From: Lyophyllum atratum
Taxonomy: Eukaryota; Basidiomycota; Agaricomycetes; Agaricales; Lyophyllaceae
Direction: 5' to 3'
DNA length: 64,000 nucleotides
NCBI GenBank assembly: GCA_014905825.1
Contig: JACGCN010000008.1
Span: 1,116,001-1,180,000 of the forward strand
Below are positions 36,201-45,068 of this stretch, one piece after another. Within the stretch, counting starts at the first letter, position 1; each line of letters begins with the position of its first letter. The notes under the pieces are model-generated. The model was given only the letters and a program-made list of their open reading frames with translations, ran no database searches and had not been told where the DNA came from. Made by a program: the position numbers and the translations under genes.

Positions 36201-37343
36201 CAAAATCGTCCCTTCGTAGATCTCCTGCAAAGGCTTCGATGCGGAAAATGTAATTCGGCAGACTTCCGATTGCTAAACACTAGGATCGTGAAAAACACAG
36301 GGATAGACCTCAGTTCTCCTGAATGGAACGAAGTTCCTGTCATATTTTACAACAACGACTCAAAAGACGCAGTGAACGAACATGCAGCGTCCGCGTTTGC
36401 TGAGAGGACAGGCCAGGTGCTCCATTGGTACTACTCAACTGATTCGCACTGTGGAAAACCAATTACAGACGACGCATGTGTGGAGATGTTAAGCAACATG
36501 GCTTCCAACAAATGTGGACAGAGGCTGGGAAAGCTGCCGTTGGTCATAGGCATGCCTGTGATGATAGCTCACAACTTCGATATCCCAGGAGGTGTCGTCA
36601 ACGGCAGCCGAGGCAGAGTCGAGCAAATCAGATACACAACTGATGACCAAGAAAAAAGACATTTGCTGTCCGTCATTGTTCATATCGAGGACAGCTCCGA
36701 TTCGAAGCTCCCACATCTCCAAGCCCATCACATGCCGATACTACCCGACTCCGTGTCCTTCAGATTGGTGAAAATATACGAAGGAAAGAGCTGCACCGTC
36801 AACAGAAAGCAGGTGCCGATGCATCCAGCATTCGCAATGACAGCGCATCGTGCTCAAGGACAAACCCTCGAAAGAGTTATTGTCGATCTAGAACCTTGTA
36901 CCGGGACGGAATGTCCATACGTCATGGTTTCTCGCGCAACGAGTCTCGAAGGACTGCTTATCCTAAGAAAATTTGATCAATGCAAGATTTCTTGCTGTGA
37001 ATCGGAGGAGGCGAGGCTTGAAAAAATAAGGCTGAGAAAGCTTGCGCTGGAGACAGTGATAAGACAAGGTACGACAGAAGAAGCAGACGCTGCAAAGATC
37101 AGATTGAACCATCCTGACGGCTTAAGAGAAGACTTCGGTGTGCCCAGACCTCAAAAAAGGAAATTAACCTCTGTCGATGAAGACGGTACGTTGAATCCAT
37201 TCAAACGGAGAAGATTCACTGCTCCGCGCAAAAACGCATCTGAACCAAATACGACTGCGATTTTTGACCCGCTTCAGAGCAGGAAAAGGTCTGTCAACCG
37301 TGACGCTCCCAACATGTCACCCATGCCGACGGAAAGAACATGA
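30249..37343 (+). CDS. Helitron Rep/helicase (RepHel) transposase, 2,364 residues
   Basis: One uninterrupted ORF. Residues 1-70 resemble a retropepsin-like fold ending DVVLGLDWL but without the D-[TS]-G catalytic triplet. SAP-like segments lie near residues 250, 305 and 385, then a CCACCAENV Cys cluster and an acidic linker. A region like the Helitron-associated DUF6570 (INGHIIVFPQDPSIVADILP) lies near residues 690-800. The Rep endonuclease has YGCVEAQGRGTLHVHFLIW (about 1110-1130) and the catalytic tyrosine motif YITDYISK (about 1290). The PIF1-like helicase has GQAGTGKT (about 1814), DEISM (about 1893), AGDFAQLPP and TAHRAQGQT (about 2197). These are the rolling-circle nicking and unwinding activities of Helitrons. 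All catalytic motifs are intact, so it may be active. Confidence 0.95.
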   Translation: MRGLLNGRPVSLSFSSECLESLVSSSYAASFHCTEQFLVVPTPHGPFTSSIIFKIADCEPDVVLGLDWLSYYREHCSSKNLTCPTTASIADLFHDTVVGASFTSNHVSFSHLSAVSPPPVIPHNTAYHYNVDHHNVLSSDTLTPASPVLYIAPPNAPLNIQQAIRILNPFLFDPTSPLFETNVNTDYYLTSHGISLDDLSVNKKRILFTHHILNGLCANSPSSACRELASDLSVHELCLEIGLPLQQWSLSSSETQLRLVCESLGYNFVSDKKNMLNVLATRLGTLHDRKTQDVVIVFQRLHRLPRPALLSLCASHGLPDVGILEDLRKAFIRHIAHGSCYSAHISSPPGCEGIRNCLDDADVPLNVIQASILHHAVPASGTEVLRLLADVHHIPYTLRDSGSKLRMEIKAHITSLTEGPFVPLRILSPIADERAKALHNISSQWPQIQPLSIKNQSQRLFHSMTSSDHLSERCCACCAENVLLRNCQEVLLSSIPYQLLRRPDYDLIHPPEPTSTDFEEEDEHTSESETRDLIRPQPTDVDEEDGHIPDSRNSNLTHRPQPLTADVDRDDEHSCESSEVKPAVWLQEHVVPPKMPFEEGPLKDIVVDPQGIFVNVTTGSITIALCDTCLSSLQKNSLPQMALANRTMLGDVPPELAELSPVEESLIALCRTKSWIVHLQEGKGKKQRGINGHIIVFPQDPSIVADILPPAIEEITAYMCIMFVGSVPPTDEWLKENAKPLLVRAHKVRRALVFLKDHNHLYSHITINENVLRQLPENGVLPHHVELVSSSTNQESLVSGYEPDISEPSDTAENSTADHTALHSVLISDLEGHVSSAQMKAAAMRHIKHKGGSYLQMYRGSEAVNSFNNPNMFPMMYPTLYPFGIGGFDDSKRQVPISTKKHIKHLLNLADKRFQTHFSFLFSSFNMLQRRSYLLHTHLKVKRSSFSNIAHTFQQISSESLHTLVERFARGDNTTAFSEQEHRVLKLMKEVNIITSHVAGSSASRMIMRNEIRALTTSLGMPSFYITINPADIYNPIVKFLNENNIDIDNLSINDIPDFAQQSAVIADNPIIAAKFFNIYVKAFVYALLGWRPTSDQATAGVLGHVNGYYGCVEAQGRGTLHVHFLIWVTGSLDPDDLKQRLVDDPEFKTRLFTYLDDAITNSIPDDLNADTPDECLASHPSTVRTNLDADDVQRQKRIRRLATRCQTHRHTATCFKYCKDEKPEDRECRFDLDPSNTVAQSSFDIETGDINLRKTDGMINNFNHTILDSIACNMDIKFIGSGASAKAIIHYITDYISKPQMQSHASYVVLERASAMLNKFKASDDVSVICAKKLLQRCAYEMIACQELSGQQVASHLMDYEDHFTSHDYNQLYWPTFEVYLEKQRPSPECYRNTFQSRFSPSSPDQHNITEDLNGTPSNSEEDDINVQITNEGDVLPVSNQVMDYTMRGNNLRSFSLWDFIAQVEKVKGKPPSQSDDVHPLHRKDTECLMIDESQHRLKAPFRDSSHPGYKTHYLRVRRHAQRLVPMCVGRIPRRDNIEQYPKYCRVMLLLFKPWRTCEDLRGETPSWEDAFSNFLASDECPQTYVHVMRNMQVLHECKDNRDDDFAKRRNRKARFRLAPELTGGDRDVEDDDLAEDASAEDMRNYFDGMDSAHDFDSSHLAGVVDCLRHANEAGMFTVDKTLNVTHAGAQPESVTGSGHHLEQKWKDAYSQRRSDWKKALATKPNAAKSNPRTFLQTDSGIQNGNVFRSAVQTDNTGTLGDVMEFTSHRDVDITNLAEQWTLNTDQKRAFQMIANQALLNKPEKPLILYIAGQAGTGKTRIIKALSDFFQRRDEVRRFRLTSFMGAAARNISGVTIHSALAFGVNNRSKEGSTGHRHLVDMWDGVDFIFIDEISMIGCHFLWRISDALANAKGNTLPFGGINVIMAGDFAQLPPVGDKKMFANLDKYKIKSVYTQRTMMGKALWNGVTDVVILDKVERQSGEQNRPFVDLLQRLRCGKCNSADFRLLNTRIVKNTGIDLSSPEWNEVPVIFYNNDSKDAVNEHAASAFAERTGQVLHWYYSTDSHCGKPITDDACVEMLSNMASNKCGQRLGKLPLVIGMPVMIAHNFDIPGGVVNGSRGRVEQIRYTTDDQEKRHLLSVIVHIEDSSDSKLPHLQAHHMPILPDSVSFRLVKIYEGKSCTVNRKQVPMHPAFAMTAHRAQGQTLERVIVDLEPCTGTECPYVMVSRATSLEGLLILRKFDQCKISCCESEEARLEKIRLRKLALETVIRQGTTEEADAAKIRLNHPDGLREDFGVPRPQKRKLTSVDEDGTLNPFKRRRFTAPRKNASEPNTTAIFDPLQSRKRSVNRDAPNMSPMPTERT
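30249..37343 (+). mobile_element. Helitron, minimum extent (termini not found)
   Basis: Defined only by the RepHel ORF. Helitrons start with TC, end with CTRR after a short hairpin, and insert between A and T without target duplication. No pair of ends meeting this was recognised, so the element may extend left into 29.0-30.2 kb and right through the co-oriented genes to about 45.1 kb. Confidence 0.7.
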
Positions 37344-37672
37344 CGAAAGAAAGCGCAAATGTAACCGAGGGTTGGGCTATCTCAAGGTCTTGGCCAGACA
37401 TCCAGGTTTGTTTTATAATAAGCTTCTGCTCCTCTTGCTCCTCCGGCCCCTCAGACTTCATGTCTTGCAACACAACCTAGACTTTAAATTCGCCAACAAC
37501 TGAATTTCGTCTCTTTACCACCCCATGTTTCGTCTAGATTTCATAGACTTTAGCCCGTCTAAGAAGTAATTTCAAGACCCCTCTTTCGAATGTATTGATG
37601 CTCGAAGCTTATAACCCCCACCGCGCCGCCTTCAATTTTATTTTGACCCTCGTCGTTTATTGTCACTGCATT

Positions 37673-39306
37673 ATGCCCTCCACTTTTGAGCAGCGCAACG
37701 CCTCTGGGCTCAACGAGCGCATCACGCAGATGCTGCTCGAGAACAAACCAAACCTGTTGGCCGCCGCTGTTCCCAACACAACATTCGTGTGCGCCACCGA
37801 TCCCTATTCCAAGAACCAAAGCTACAAAAACAAATCCGATTTGAAGACATACAAGGCCATCATAATCGGACAAATCTCATCCGAAGTCGACGGCACCCAG
37901 ATTTCCGCCCGAGGGAATCATTACCTTGGACCACCGAATGAGGAAGTGAGCCACTTTCGTCCGACGCGTTTGACATTGCTCATCGTATGCGTAGTTTAAC
38001 CCAATCACCGACAAGTCCAGAGTCAAGGATGTGATCGTGCTCGAAGCTCCGTGGGAGGCCCCCCAGGGCCTGAAAACTTTGTTCGAAAACCAGATAATCA
38101 CTCTGGAGGAAGTCATGGAGAACGAGGCTGAAAATCGACCCACAAAATCGGTACGTGATTTACTGACAATTTCAATGCGACTCAAAGCTGACCGCATCTT
38201 GCCAGAACACCTTTGTCAAATCTTGGGTCAAGTCCTGTGGGACTGAAGGCGAGAACGACCGGCTGGTCGTTCACATGGAACCGAAGTACGGAGTGAGTCA
38301 TATATCCATTCCACATCACTTTGTTCATTCATCTGCGAACAAAGCTTGCACCCGGTGCCAAGGCTGTTGCGGGAGTCAAGCGCCGTAAAGGCGCGCTACC
38401 GGGCGAGGTCGTCGACAAATCCAATACAGAGGAGACGCCGACTACGAGCGCCCCTGCAGGTGATTGATGTTCTTCCATCCGATCTTAACTGTGATTCACA
38501 ATCCTTGCTGGTCCAGGCTTACAGGTCGGAGACCTACACGATCCAGCATTGCTGGAGGATTACGGGGGTCCACTGTTTCAGCATCGCAAGAAGCTAGTCC
38601 AGTTAGACGTCAGAGATACCGATAACGCTCTCATTCCTCCTTGGGACATGTATACTAAATTGAGGACTGGAACACTCGTCCTCATAAACGCCACTCTCCA
38701 TATGTTTAAGATGATGACCGGCGACAAAGAAAGGCTGGTGAGTTACGATTTCAATTGGAAACCATCGGCGCTTCGCTCAAGCCTCACATCTTCTTTCAGA
38801 TCTATCAAGTCAACTGCTTGTCCCTCCGCGTCCTTGGGGAATCCGACCTCGCGGTGATCCCGCGCGTTCGCTACCAGCCGGACGAAGGCGCCGCGAAAAA
38901 CAAAACAGAAAGCGGTCCTGACAGTGGAAATGACGCTTTTAACGTGTTCTGCAGTGCGGTCAAAATCCCTCACGGCACACCTCCCGATGCCATCGCCAGC
39001 AGCTCGCACGTTATCCCTCCACCTGTCAAGGACGACAAGACTGGCACAAAATTGGCTCAAACCGCGCCTCCCAATGCGACTGCGAGCGGCTCACACCTCA
39101 CATCTCCTCTTCTCAAGGACGATAAGAGTGGCAACTCGGGCAGGAAGACCAAAAAAGCCAAGATGGCCGAAGACACCCACGCGATGAACTTCGAAAGTGC
39201 GTTATCTTTTCTTGCCGAGCGATTTCAGTCTGCTGATGACGAGGTGCAGCGTAAACGCAATCGCGTTTGCCACCAGTCACTGCATCGCCTAAGGATACGA
39301 GCGTAA
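37673..39306 (+). CDS. Unknown protein, duplicated family, copy A
   Basis: Six exons (37673-37945, 37995-38150, 38206-38292, 38345-38459, 38517-38737, 38800-39306) give 452 residues in one frame. No known domain was recognised. Conserved with copy B: GLNERITQMLLENKPNLLAA, PNTTF, DLKTYK-IIGQISSEVDGT, ISARGNHYLG, PITDKSRVKDVIVLEAPWEA, TLFENQIITLEE, NTFVKSWVKSCGTEGENDRL and DLHDPALLEDYGGPLFQHRK. The C-terminal exon is Pro/Lys-rich with KKAKMAEDT, possibly a nuclear signal. Exons 2, 3 and 5 have identical lengths in both copies (156, 87, 221 nt), so purifying selection or recent shared origin is likely. Role unknown; cargo of the neighbouring Helitron is possible. Confidence 0.7.
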
Positions 39307-39353
39307 CAGTTGTATTTATAGATCGCCACTACTGCCTCGCCTAAGGATACGAG
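39286..39353 (+). repeat. Short direct repeat at the end of copy A
   Basis: CGCCTAAGGATACGAG occurs at 39286-39301 and again at 39338-39353 (52-bp step). The first overlaps the stop region of the copy A gene. A single related copy sits at about 44998-45017 after copy B. Confidence 0.8.
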
Positions 39354-39988
39354 CCTACCAATTGTATTTACCTATCTGAATTAAAACATGATTGACGTTA
39401 GACAGCAACTTGGCTTCCTCGGAATAAAACTTACCATCCATTCTCCGTCTTCACGTGTTCCTGGCTTAGATCCAACTCTGATTCTAAACGATGGACGTGC
39501 CTAGACAACCTGGTCATGCAATAGCACACTGCCGATCGTGTACAAGCAATAGGGTCGTCCCTACTCGCTGGGTTCTGTTAACATCGCTGCCGCGCAGCAA
39601 TAGGGTGTTCCCTAATCGCTACATCCTATGAACACATGGGAGGTCCCATCGCGTTCGTGGATTGCTACCTGTAGGGGTCATTGAAACATGATCACAACTC
39701 CAATCAGGCACCTATGATCGCAAGTTCAAGTTCCCACACCCCGAATGATTACATGACGCTGTGATTTTGCTAAGTCAAACCCGCATACGCCGTCACTTCC
39801 TTCCAACCAATCTTCACCGCCGTCGATTTACTCATTCGACATCCTTAATCTGTTGTGTTTTTGGGACATCCCACACACAACCTTCCACATCGCGTTGACT
39901 TTTGGGACATCCCGCACGCGAGCATTCTGCATCCATTCAGTGATTGAGTGTTGGGACATCCCGCATGCCACTAGGTTCGACTACAGCG
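39307..39988. other. Upstream region of the 887-residue gene
   Basis: 682 bases rich in short repeats: two 24-bp copies starting GCAATAGGGT (39546 and 39597, 51 bp apart) and three copies of TTGGGACATCCC (listed separately). No coding exon is supported. Confidence 0.5.
39862..39962 (+). promoter_or_regulatory. Three TTGGGACATCCC elements
   Basis: Copies begin at 39862, 39902 and 39951, each followed by CACA, GCAC or GCAT. The core GGGACATCCC is a near-palindrome. The last copy is 27 bp from the ATG at 39989. Repetition close to a start codon suggests binding sites for a regulator, but this is untested. Confidence 0.4.
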
Positions 39989-42805
39989 ATGGACTCTGAA
40001 ATGGCGGCAGACTTGATACAGTATCAGCTCAGTCGTGACCGACATATGCACGATAACCTGACACGACATGGCGATGGAAGCCCAATCGAAGCGTATGTCT
40101 CCATATCTTTTAGAACAACGGCTATGTCTCTGACTCGTTTTCCAGACGGGCCGATAGACAAATTGTGGACGGGAACGGAAACATCCAACGATTTCCCACA
40201 TTGTAAGCCAACTTCCATGGAGATCTCGTTCTGACCGTCGTTAACTTAGATTTCACAGCCTCGACAAAACATACGGCCGGTATATACAGAGGGGAAATAC
40301 AATGTTTTATTCGCCGAACTCAAGTGTTAATGTTCATGTTCCCGCATCCGATGACGAGAGATACCACTACAAGTCATTCTTTCGCAGGGATTACGCGCTG
40401 AACGGACAGTACAAGAACCCCGGATGGTGGACGACAGAATATGGCTGGATGGCGTTTACACCCTCAAGTCCACCTTTGATAGGCGCACTGCTCGAACGTC
40501 TGCATCACATCCCTCCTCACCTGCCCATCGGTGACGGCGGTGGTTATCGTCTGCCACCCGATATCGTCCAAAAATGGGAGCATCTCGAATCGGTTTTGCT
40601 TCAAGCGATCACTGCAATCAGGAAGGTCCACCGCATTCCCGCCATCTTACCGTTTTTCCCCCGAGCACTTGGCTACCATTCCGAGTTCAAGTATCATGGA
40701 CAAGCTAAACTTCACATATACCGCGCTCGAGACTGGATGCTGACATGGACCGGGTTACTGTCATATGTGATTGCAATGTCGAAGAAGAACAGACGGCTGC
40801 CTCGATGGCAGTCCGTCCTCGAAGATGAGGGCTTTGATCTTCCCATCATCGATGCCATCGCGACGTCCTGCATCTGTGACTTCAGTCCTTACACCCGCAG
40901 AGTGGGAACGTTCTTGGACGTCGCTAATTACGAGGTCGTATTCTGGCTCCATGAGCTCGGCGTCCCGGTATGGTACCAGTGGAAAGACGATGACGCACGC
41001 GATCCATTGTTGAAGGTCTTTGCCCCTCCTCCCTATACGCCTTCGATCGCCACTCATGACTCAGCAACGTTGTCCCGTTCTTCGACGCCAGTCCGCGATT
41101 CGTCTACATCCTACAACATCCTGACAAAAGCAGAAAGGCTCGCTGTTGTCAACTTCCATTTCGAAATGCGTGACAAGGCCAACGAGCGGAAAGTGCACAG
41201 GGAGACTGCAGATGATAGGCAGAGAAGGCTGAACCGCATGAGACAACCGCCCACCGTGTCCGCCAGTGTCTTCGTATGGGAGGAGGACTCAGAAGACAGC
41301 ACCAAATTCGTGAGGTGCGCGGTGCCAAAGCAAGAACGAGAAGAGACCCTTGGGTGGTTCAGCAGCAGTCAAAAGAGATACGACGCGTTCTGGAACGAAT
41401 GGGATTGCTGCGCAGACCTGGGTGACAACGACGAAGACGACGACGACGAATACGGCGACAACGAGGTGTTTGACCCGTCAGATGCGTTGTTGAACGAAGT
41501 GCCCATAGAACGTCCAAGATGCCTTAGTCCTTTGGAAATCCCGGGAAAACAAACGGACAGCGAGTCTTTTGGACACTTCAATGAAGCGAACTACTCCGGC
41601 AATAACTTCGCGCTGATGTGCGACAGCTGGCAGCAAGACTTCTTGGAAACACTACAAACATATTACGGGTACATCCCGCCTTTGCCTTACCCGATGTACC
41701 TGGCGCCAATCGCCAACGAGGCCGATGCTAAGTTGGTGTTCAAGTTTTTCGGAGAATCGTTGACCCACACGTTATCCTTCTATAAACATCGGCCGGTCGC
41801 TCCACTGGCCCAACAGTATATGCAGCAGCTCATGAAGCGAGGTGTTCCGCCACCGGTCTCATGCGACATCAACGACTCAAACCGTGCGCCTCTTGCGATC
41901 TCCAATAGGCTGCGGCATTTGCGAAAAGTATTTACTGGTCCAAGACAGAACGAGGCTTGGTACATGTTCGACCTCGGTGACGCAGCGACCACCAAATGGC
42001 ACCTCGCAGTGCAAAATGCGAGAGACGCGTTGGTGATCTGCAGGCTACCAAATATCTGGTCCGAGAGCGAGATCGCCCAATACCTCTTGCGACAGGGAGT
42101 CCGCTTCCACACCTTGCAGTCCGACAAAACCATCCTCAGAGCCAAGAAACGGCCGTTCCCTCCCTGCGTTTTGCCCAGTCGTCCGAAGGACTACTCTTTC
42201 AGCGACAGAGATTATGATGCTTATGTTTCGCACCGTAGTGCCATGTTCTCTCAACCTTCCGCACGGGCGGCGCTGATGCGAGGCGGATTTGTTTGGAGAT
42301 TGACCGTGCCGCACGTCAGCTTTGGGGCAGTGTTGCACGGTCCATCTGGCTGGAGCGAAGCACCAGAGACGATGTTCACGGCTACAGACATCGGTACGGG
42401 CGAGGTCTTTCTTGACGACGAGCTGACGATGATCGAACTGGACTTGATATGTGGTGCATACGTTTGTGACATGGGTAAAGGGCCACCTTCTTTTTGCCTT
42501 CGATAGCATGCTAACTTGTGATAATAGCGTCCGGCAGCCAACCCGCGGTCAAATCATGGTACCCACTCGTTTCGACGTTCGACAAATCAGGTGAGAACTA
42601 CGGCCGATGGACGGTATACAGAGAAGAAGGATTCCGGAGACGAACGAGAGAGATCAACGATGCCACTGTTGATGGAGCCTCACGCGGCCCGTTGAACTTC
42701 AAAAAATGGCGTGACCTTATGCGAGGCATGAAGGACGTGAGGTATCTGAACGACAATCTGGATGACTGGTGTACGAAATTTCTTGAACGGCACGTCTTTT
42801 CTTGA
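39989..42805 (+). CDS. Unknown 887-residue protein between the duplicated segments
   Basis: Four exons (39989-40092, 40146-40202, 40250-42474, 42528-42805) sum to 888 codons. The start was chosen because both short 5' exons then join in frame to the long third exon (MDSEMAADLIQ... through FHSLDKTYGRYIQRGN). No catalytic domain was recognised. Notable features: Trp/Tyr/Pro-rich blocks (NPGWWTTEYGWMAFTPSSPP, HIPPHLPIGDGGG), an acidic stretch around DNDEDDDDEYGDNE, a WYMFDLGDAATTKWHLAVQN block and VSHRSAMFSQPSARAALM. The C-terminal exon reads NYGRWTVYREEGFRRRTREI. The layout recalls large lineage-specific proteins repeated in agaricomycete genomes. The intact frame argues for a functional gene. 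Same strand as the Helitron and both duplicated genes. Confidence 0.75.
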
Positions 42806-43410
42806 ACAAAATTTACTTTGGACTATTTTACATCACTCGCATGAATACCTTGTACCCCTCACAAGTGTAGATATACTGATCACACCCATTAATATACTAT
42901 GTTGGCCTGACTAGCCTCCCTGTAGGCGTGTTCGAGGGGACAAGGAGATCGCCGTCGTCAGGTGGAACAGGGACCGAGAGCCTGTGGATACGGGAGGTTC
43001 TTACAGATCATGAACCGCTGTTCCGCGCTTTACCGACAACAGTGCGGCTTGACAGCTGCGGGGTGTTCACCTGGTACCGATGGAGAGGACGCGGAGAGCG
43101 AAAGTCCAGACAGAATGAGGGTTTGTTCCATAATAAGCTCCTGCTCCTCCTGATCGCCCTCAGACTTCTTCTGTTCCTCCTGCTCCTCAGGCTCCTCAGA
43201 CTTCATGTCTCGCAACGCAACCTAGACTTTAGCTGGACCAAGAACTAAATTCTGACTTTTTACGACCGCCTACTTCTTATAGATTTCGTAGACTTTAGCT
43301 CTTTCAGGAAAGGATTTCTGTCGGTTGTGCGACCCCTCGTCTCGTATGCATTCATTTCAAATGGTTATAACCCCCTCGTTCGCCCTGGATTTCTCTCTCC
43401 TGCCTCAGTT
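42806..43410. other. Upstream region of copy B
   Basis: The part from about 43123 is the copy B promoter-side duplicate, including an extended CTCCTG-type run. The part before it (42806-43122) is unrelated to the corresponding flank of copy A and holds no supported gene. Confidence 0.5.
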
Positions 43411-45068
43411 ATGAATTCCCCCGCTTTCCAACAACGCCAATCCTCTGGCCTGAACGAATGCATCTCTCAGATGCTCGTCCAGAACAAGGAAACCCTGTTG
43501 GCCGCCGCCATTCCCAACACTACGTTCCGATGCGCATTCGATCCTTATTCTAAAACTCAAACCTACAAGAACAAATACGATCTGAAGACATATAAGACCA
43601 ACATAATCGGACAAATCTCATCCGAGGTCGACGGTACCCTGATTTCCGCGCGAGGGAATCACTATCTTGGATCGCCGAATGAGGAGGTAAGCCATCTTCG
43701 TCCGGCGCGTTTTGAGCGCGTGTCACATTGTTAATGCCATCCATAGTTGCGCCCGATCACGGACAAATCGAAAGTCAGAGACGTGCTCGTGCTTCAAGCT
43801 CCATGGGCCGCTCCTGAAGGCTTGCAGACTTTGTTTGAAAACCAGATCATAACTCTGGAGGATGCCATAGAGAACGAAGCCGAAAAGCAACGCTCAGCAT
43901 CTGTCCGCATTTCAACAGCCATTCGACCGCAAATCGAAGCTGACCACATCTCGACAGAACACGTCCGTCAAATCTTGGGTGAAATGTTGTGGGCTGGAAG
44001 GCATGAACGACCGGCTGATCGTTCACATGGAACCTAAATACGCTGTACGTTCCATCTCCATCCCACACCGGCTCCTTCATTCATTTTCAAACGAAGATGG
44101 CGAAGCCCCTCGCTGCCATAAAGCGTCGCAAGCGGGCGCTACCCGGCGATTTCGTTGACGACAGCGACGGAGACGAAGCGGTGACTCCGAGCGCTCCTTC
44201 AGGTGATTGTTTTTTGTCCATGCATCTTCGGACCTAATTCCCTCTCCACTTCCGTCCAGTTCTACGAGTGGGAGACCTGCATGATCCGCAATTACTCGAA
44301 GACTACGGTGGTCCCCTCTTCCAGCATCGCAAGAAGCTGGTGCAGTTAGACGTGAGAGACACAGACAATAGTCTCATCCCTCCTTGGAAAATGTATACTA
44401 AATTGAGGACTGGAACCCTCGTCCTCATAAAGGCCAGTCTCCATATGTTCAAACTGATGTTGGGCGACGAAGAAAGGCTGGTGAGTTGTGATTTCATCCG
44501 AAACCCATCGACACTTTGCTCATATGTTTCTTCCAGATCTACCAAATCAACTGCCTCTCGCTCCGCGTTCTCGCGGAATCCGATCTCGCTGTGACCCCCC
44601 GTGTGCCTTATCAGCCGGTCGAAACCAACTTGAACCCCGAAGAAGATGGTCCCGCTGACGAGGCCTTCGAATTTTTCTGTAAGATGGTTAAACTTCCTAA
44701 GGGAAAAGCCACCACCAGCGGTTCGGCCATCCCCCCTCCGGGTATCAAGCAGGAGATTACTGGGAGCTCGAACAGGATGACTAAAAAGGTGAAGACTGAG
44801 GATGACAACAATCGCTACCTTGGACCATCGACAGAGGAGGTGAGCCATTTCCCACTGACCCGTCTGATGTTGTTCATCATATCCGTAGCTTAACTCCATC
44901 ACGGAAAAGTCCAGTGCGGCAGCGTGATTGCAATCGTGATTACATCCCCTAATGATAAGAAGGTAACATTTGTATTTTTAGAAAGTACCGCTACTGCGTC
45001 GCCTAAGGATACGAGCGTACCAGTTGTGTTCTGTATCTGTCTACGTGAATTAAAAAATGATTGTCGTG
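43123..45068 (+). repeat. Duplicated segment, copy B
   Basis: Partner of 37406-39395. The CTCCTG-type run is expanded relative to copy A and the 3' coding part is shortened. A third, partial family fragment is inserted near 44811-44940. Confidence 0.85.
43411..44893 (+). CDS. Unknown protein, duplicated family, copy B (chimeric C-terminus)
   Basis: Six exons (43411-43686, 43747-43902, 43958-44044, 44097-44202, 44260-44480, 44537-44893) sum to 401 codons. It aligns with copy A along most of its length: GLNECISQMLVQNKETLLAA, PNTTFRC, DPYSKTQTYKNKYDLKTYK, PITDKSKVRDVLVLQAPWAA, TLFENQIITLED, NTSVKSWVKC and DLHDPQLLEDYGGPLFQHRK. After TKKVKTEDDNN the sequence switches to RYLGPSTEEVSHF. That is the end of exon 1 plus the start of intron 1 of the same family, read as coding. 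The normal copy A tail is missing. So the last about 25 residues are probably a by-product of a second recombination. Function unknown. Confidence 0.65.

Larger units (their letters stand above)
37406..39395 (+). repeat. Duplicated segment, copy A
   Basis: About 2 kb matching 43123-45068. Shared sequence starts at GTTTGTT followed by TAATAAGCT and a CTCCTG-type run, continues through ACCTAGACTTTA and the whole six-exon gene including introns, and ends in a common 3' region with CGCCTAAGGATACGAG and TTAAAA-ATGATTG. Divergence includes point changes and indels, so the duplication is not recent. Confidence 0.85.
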
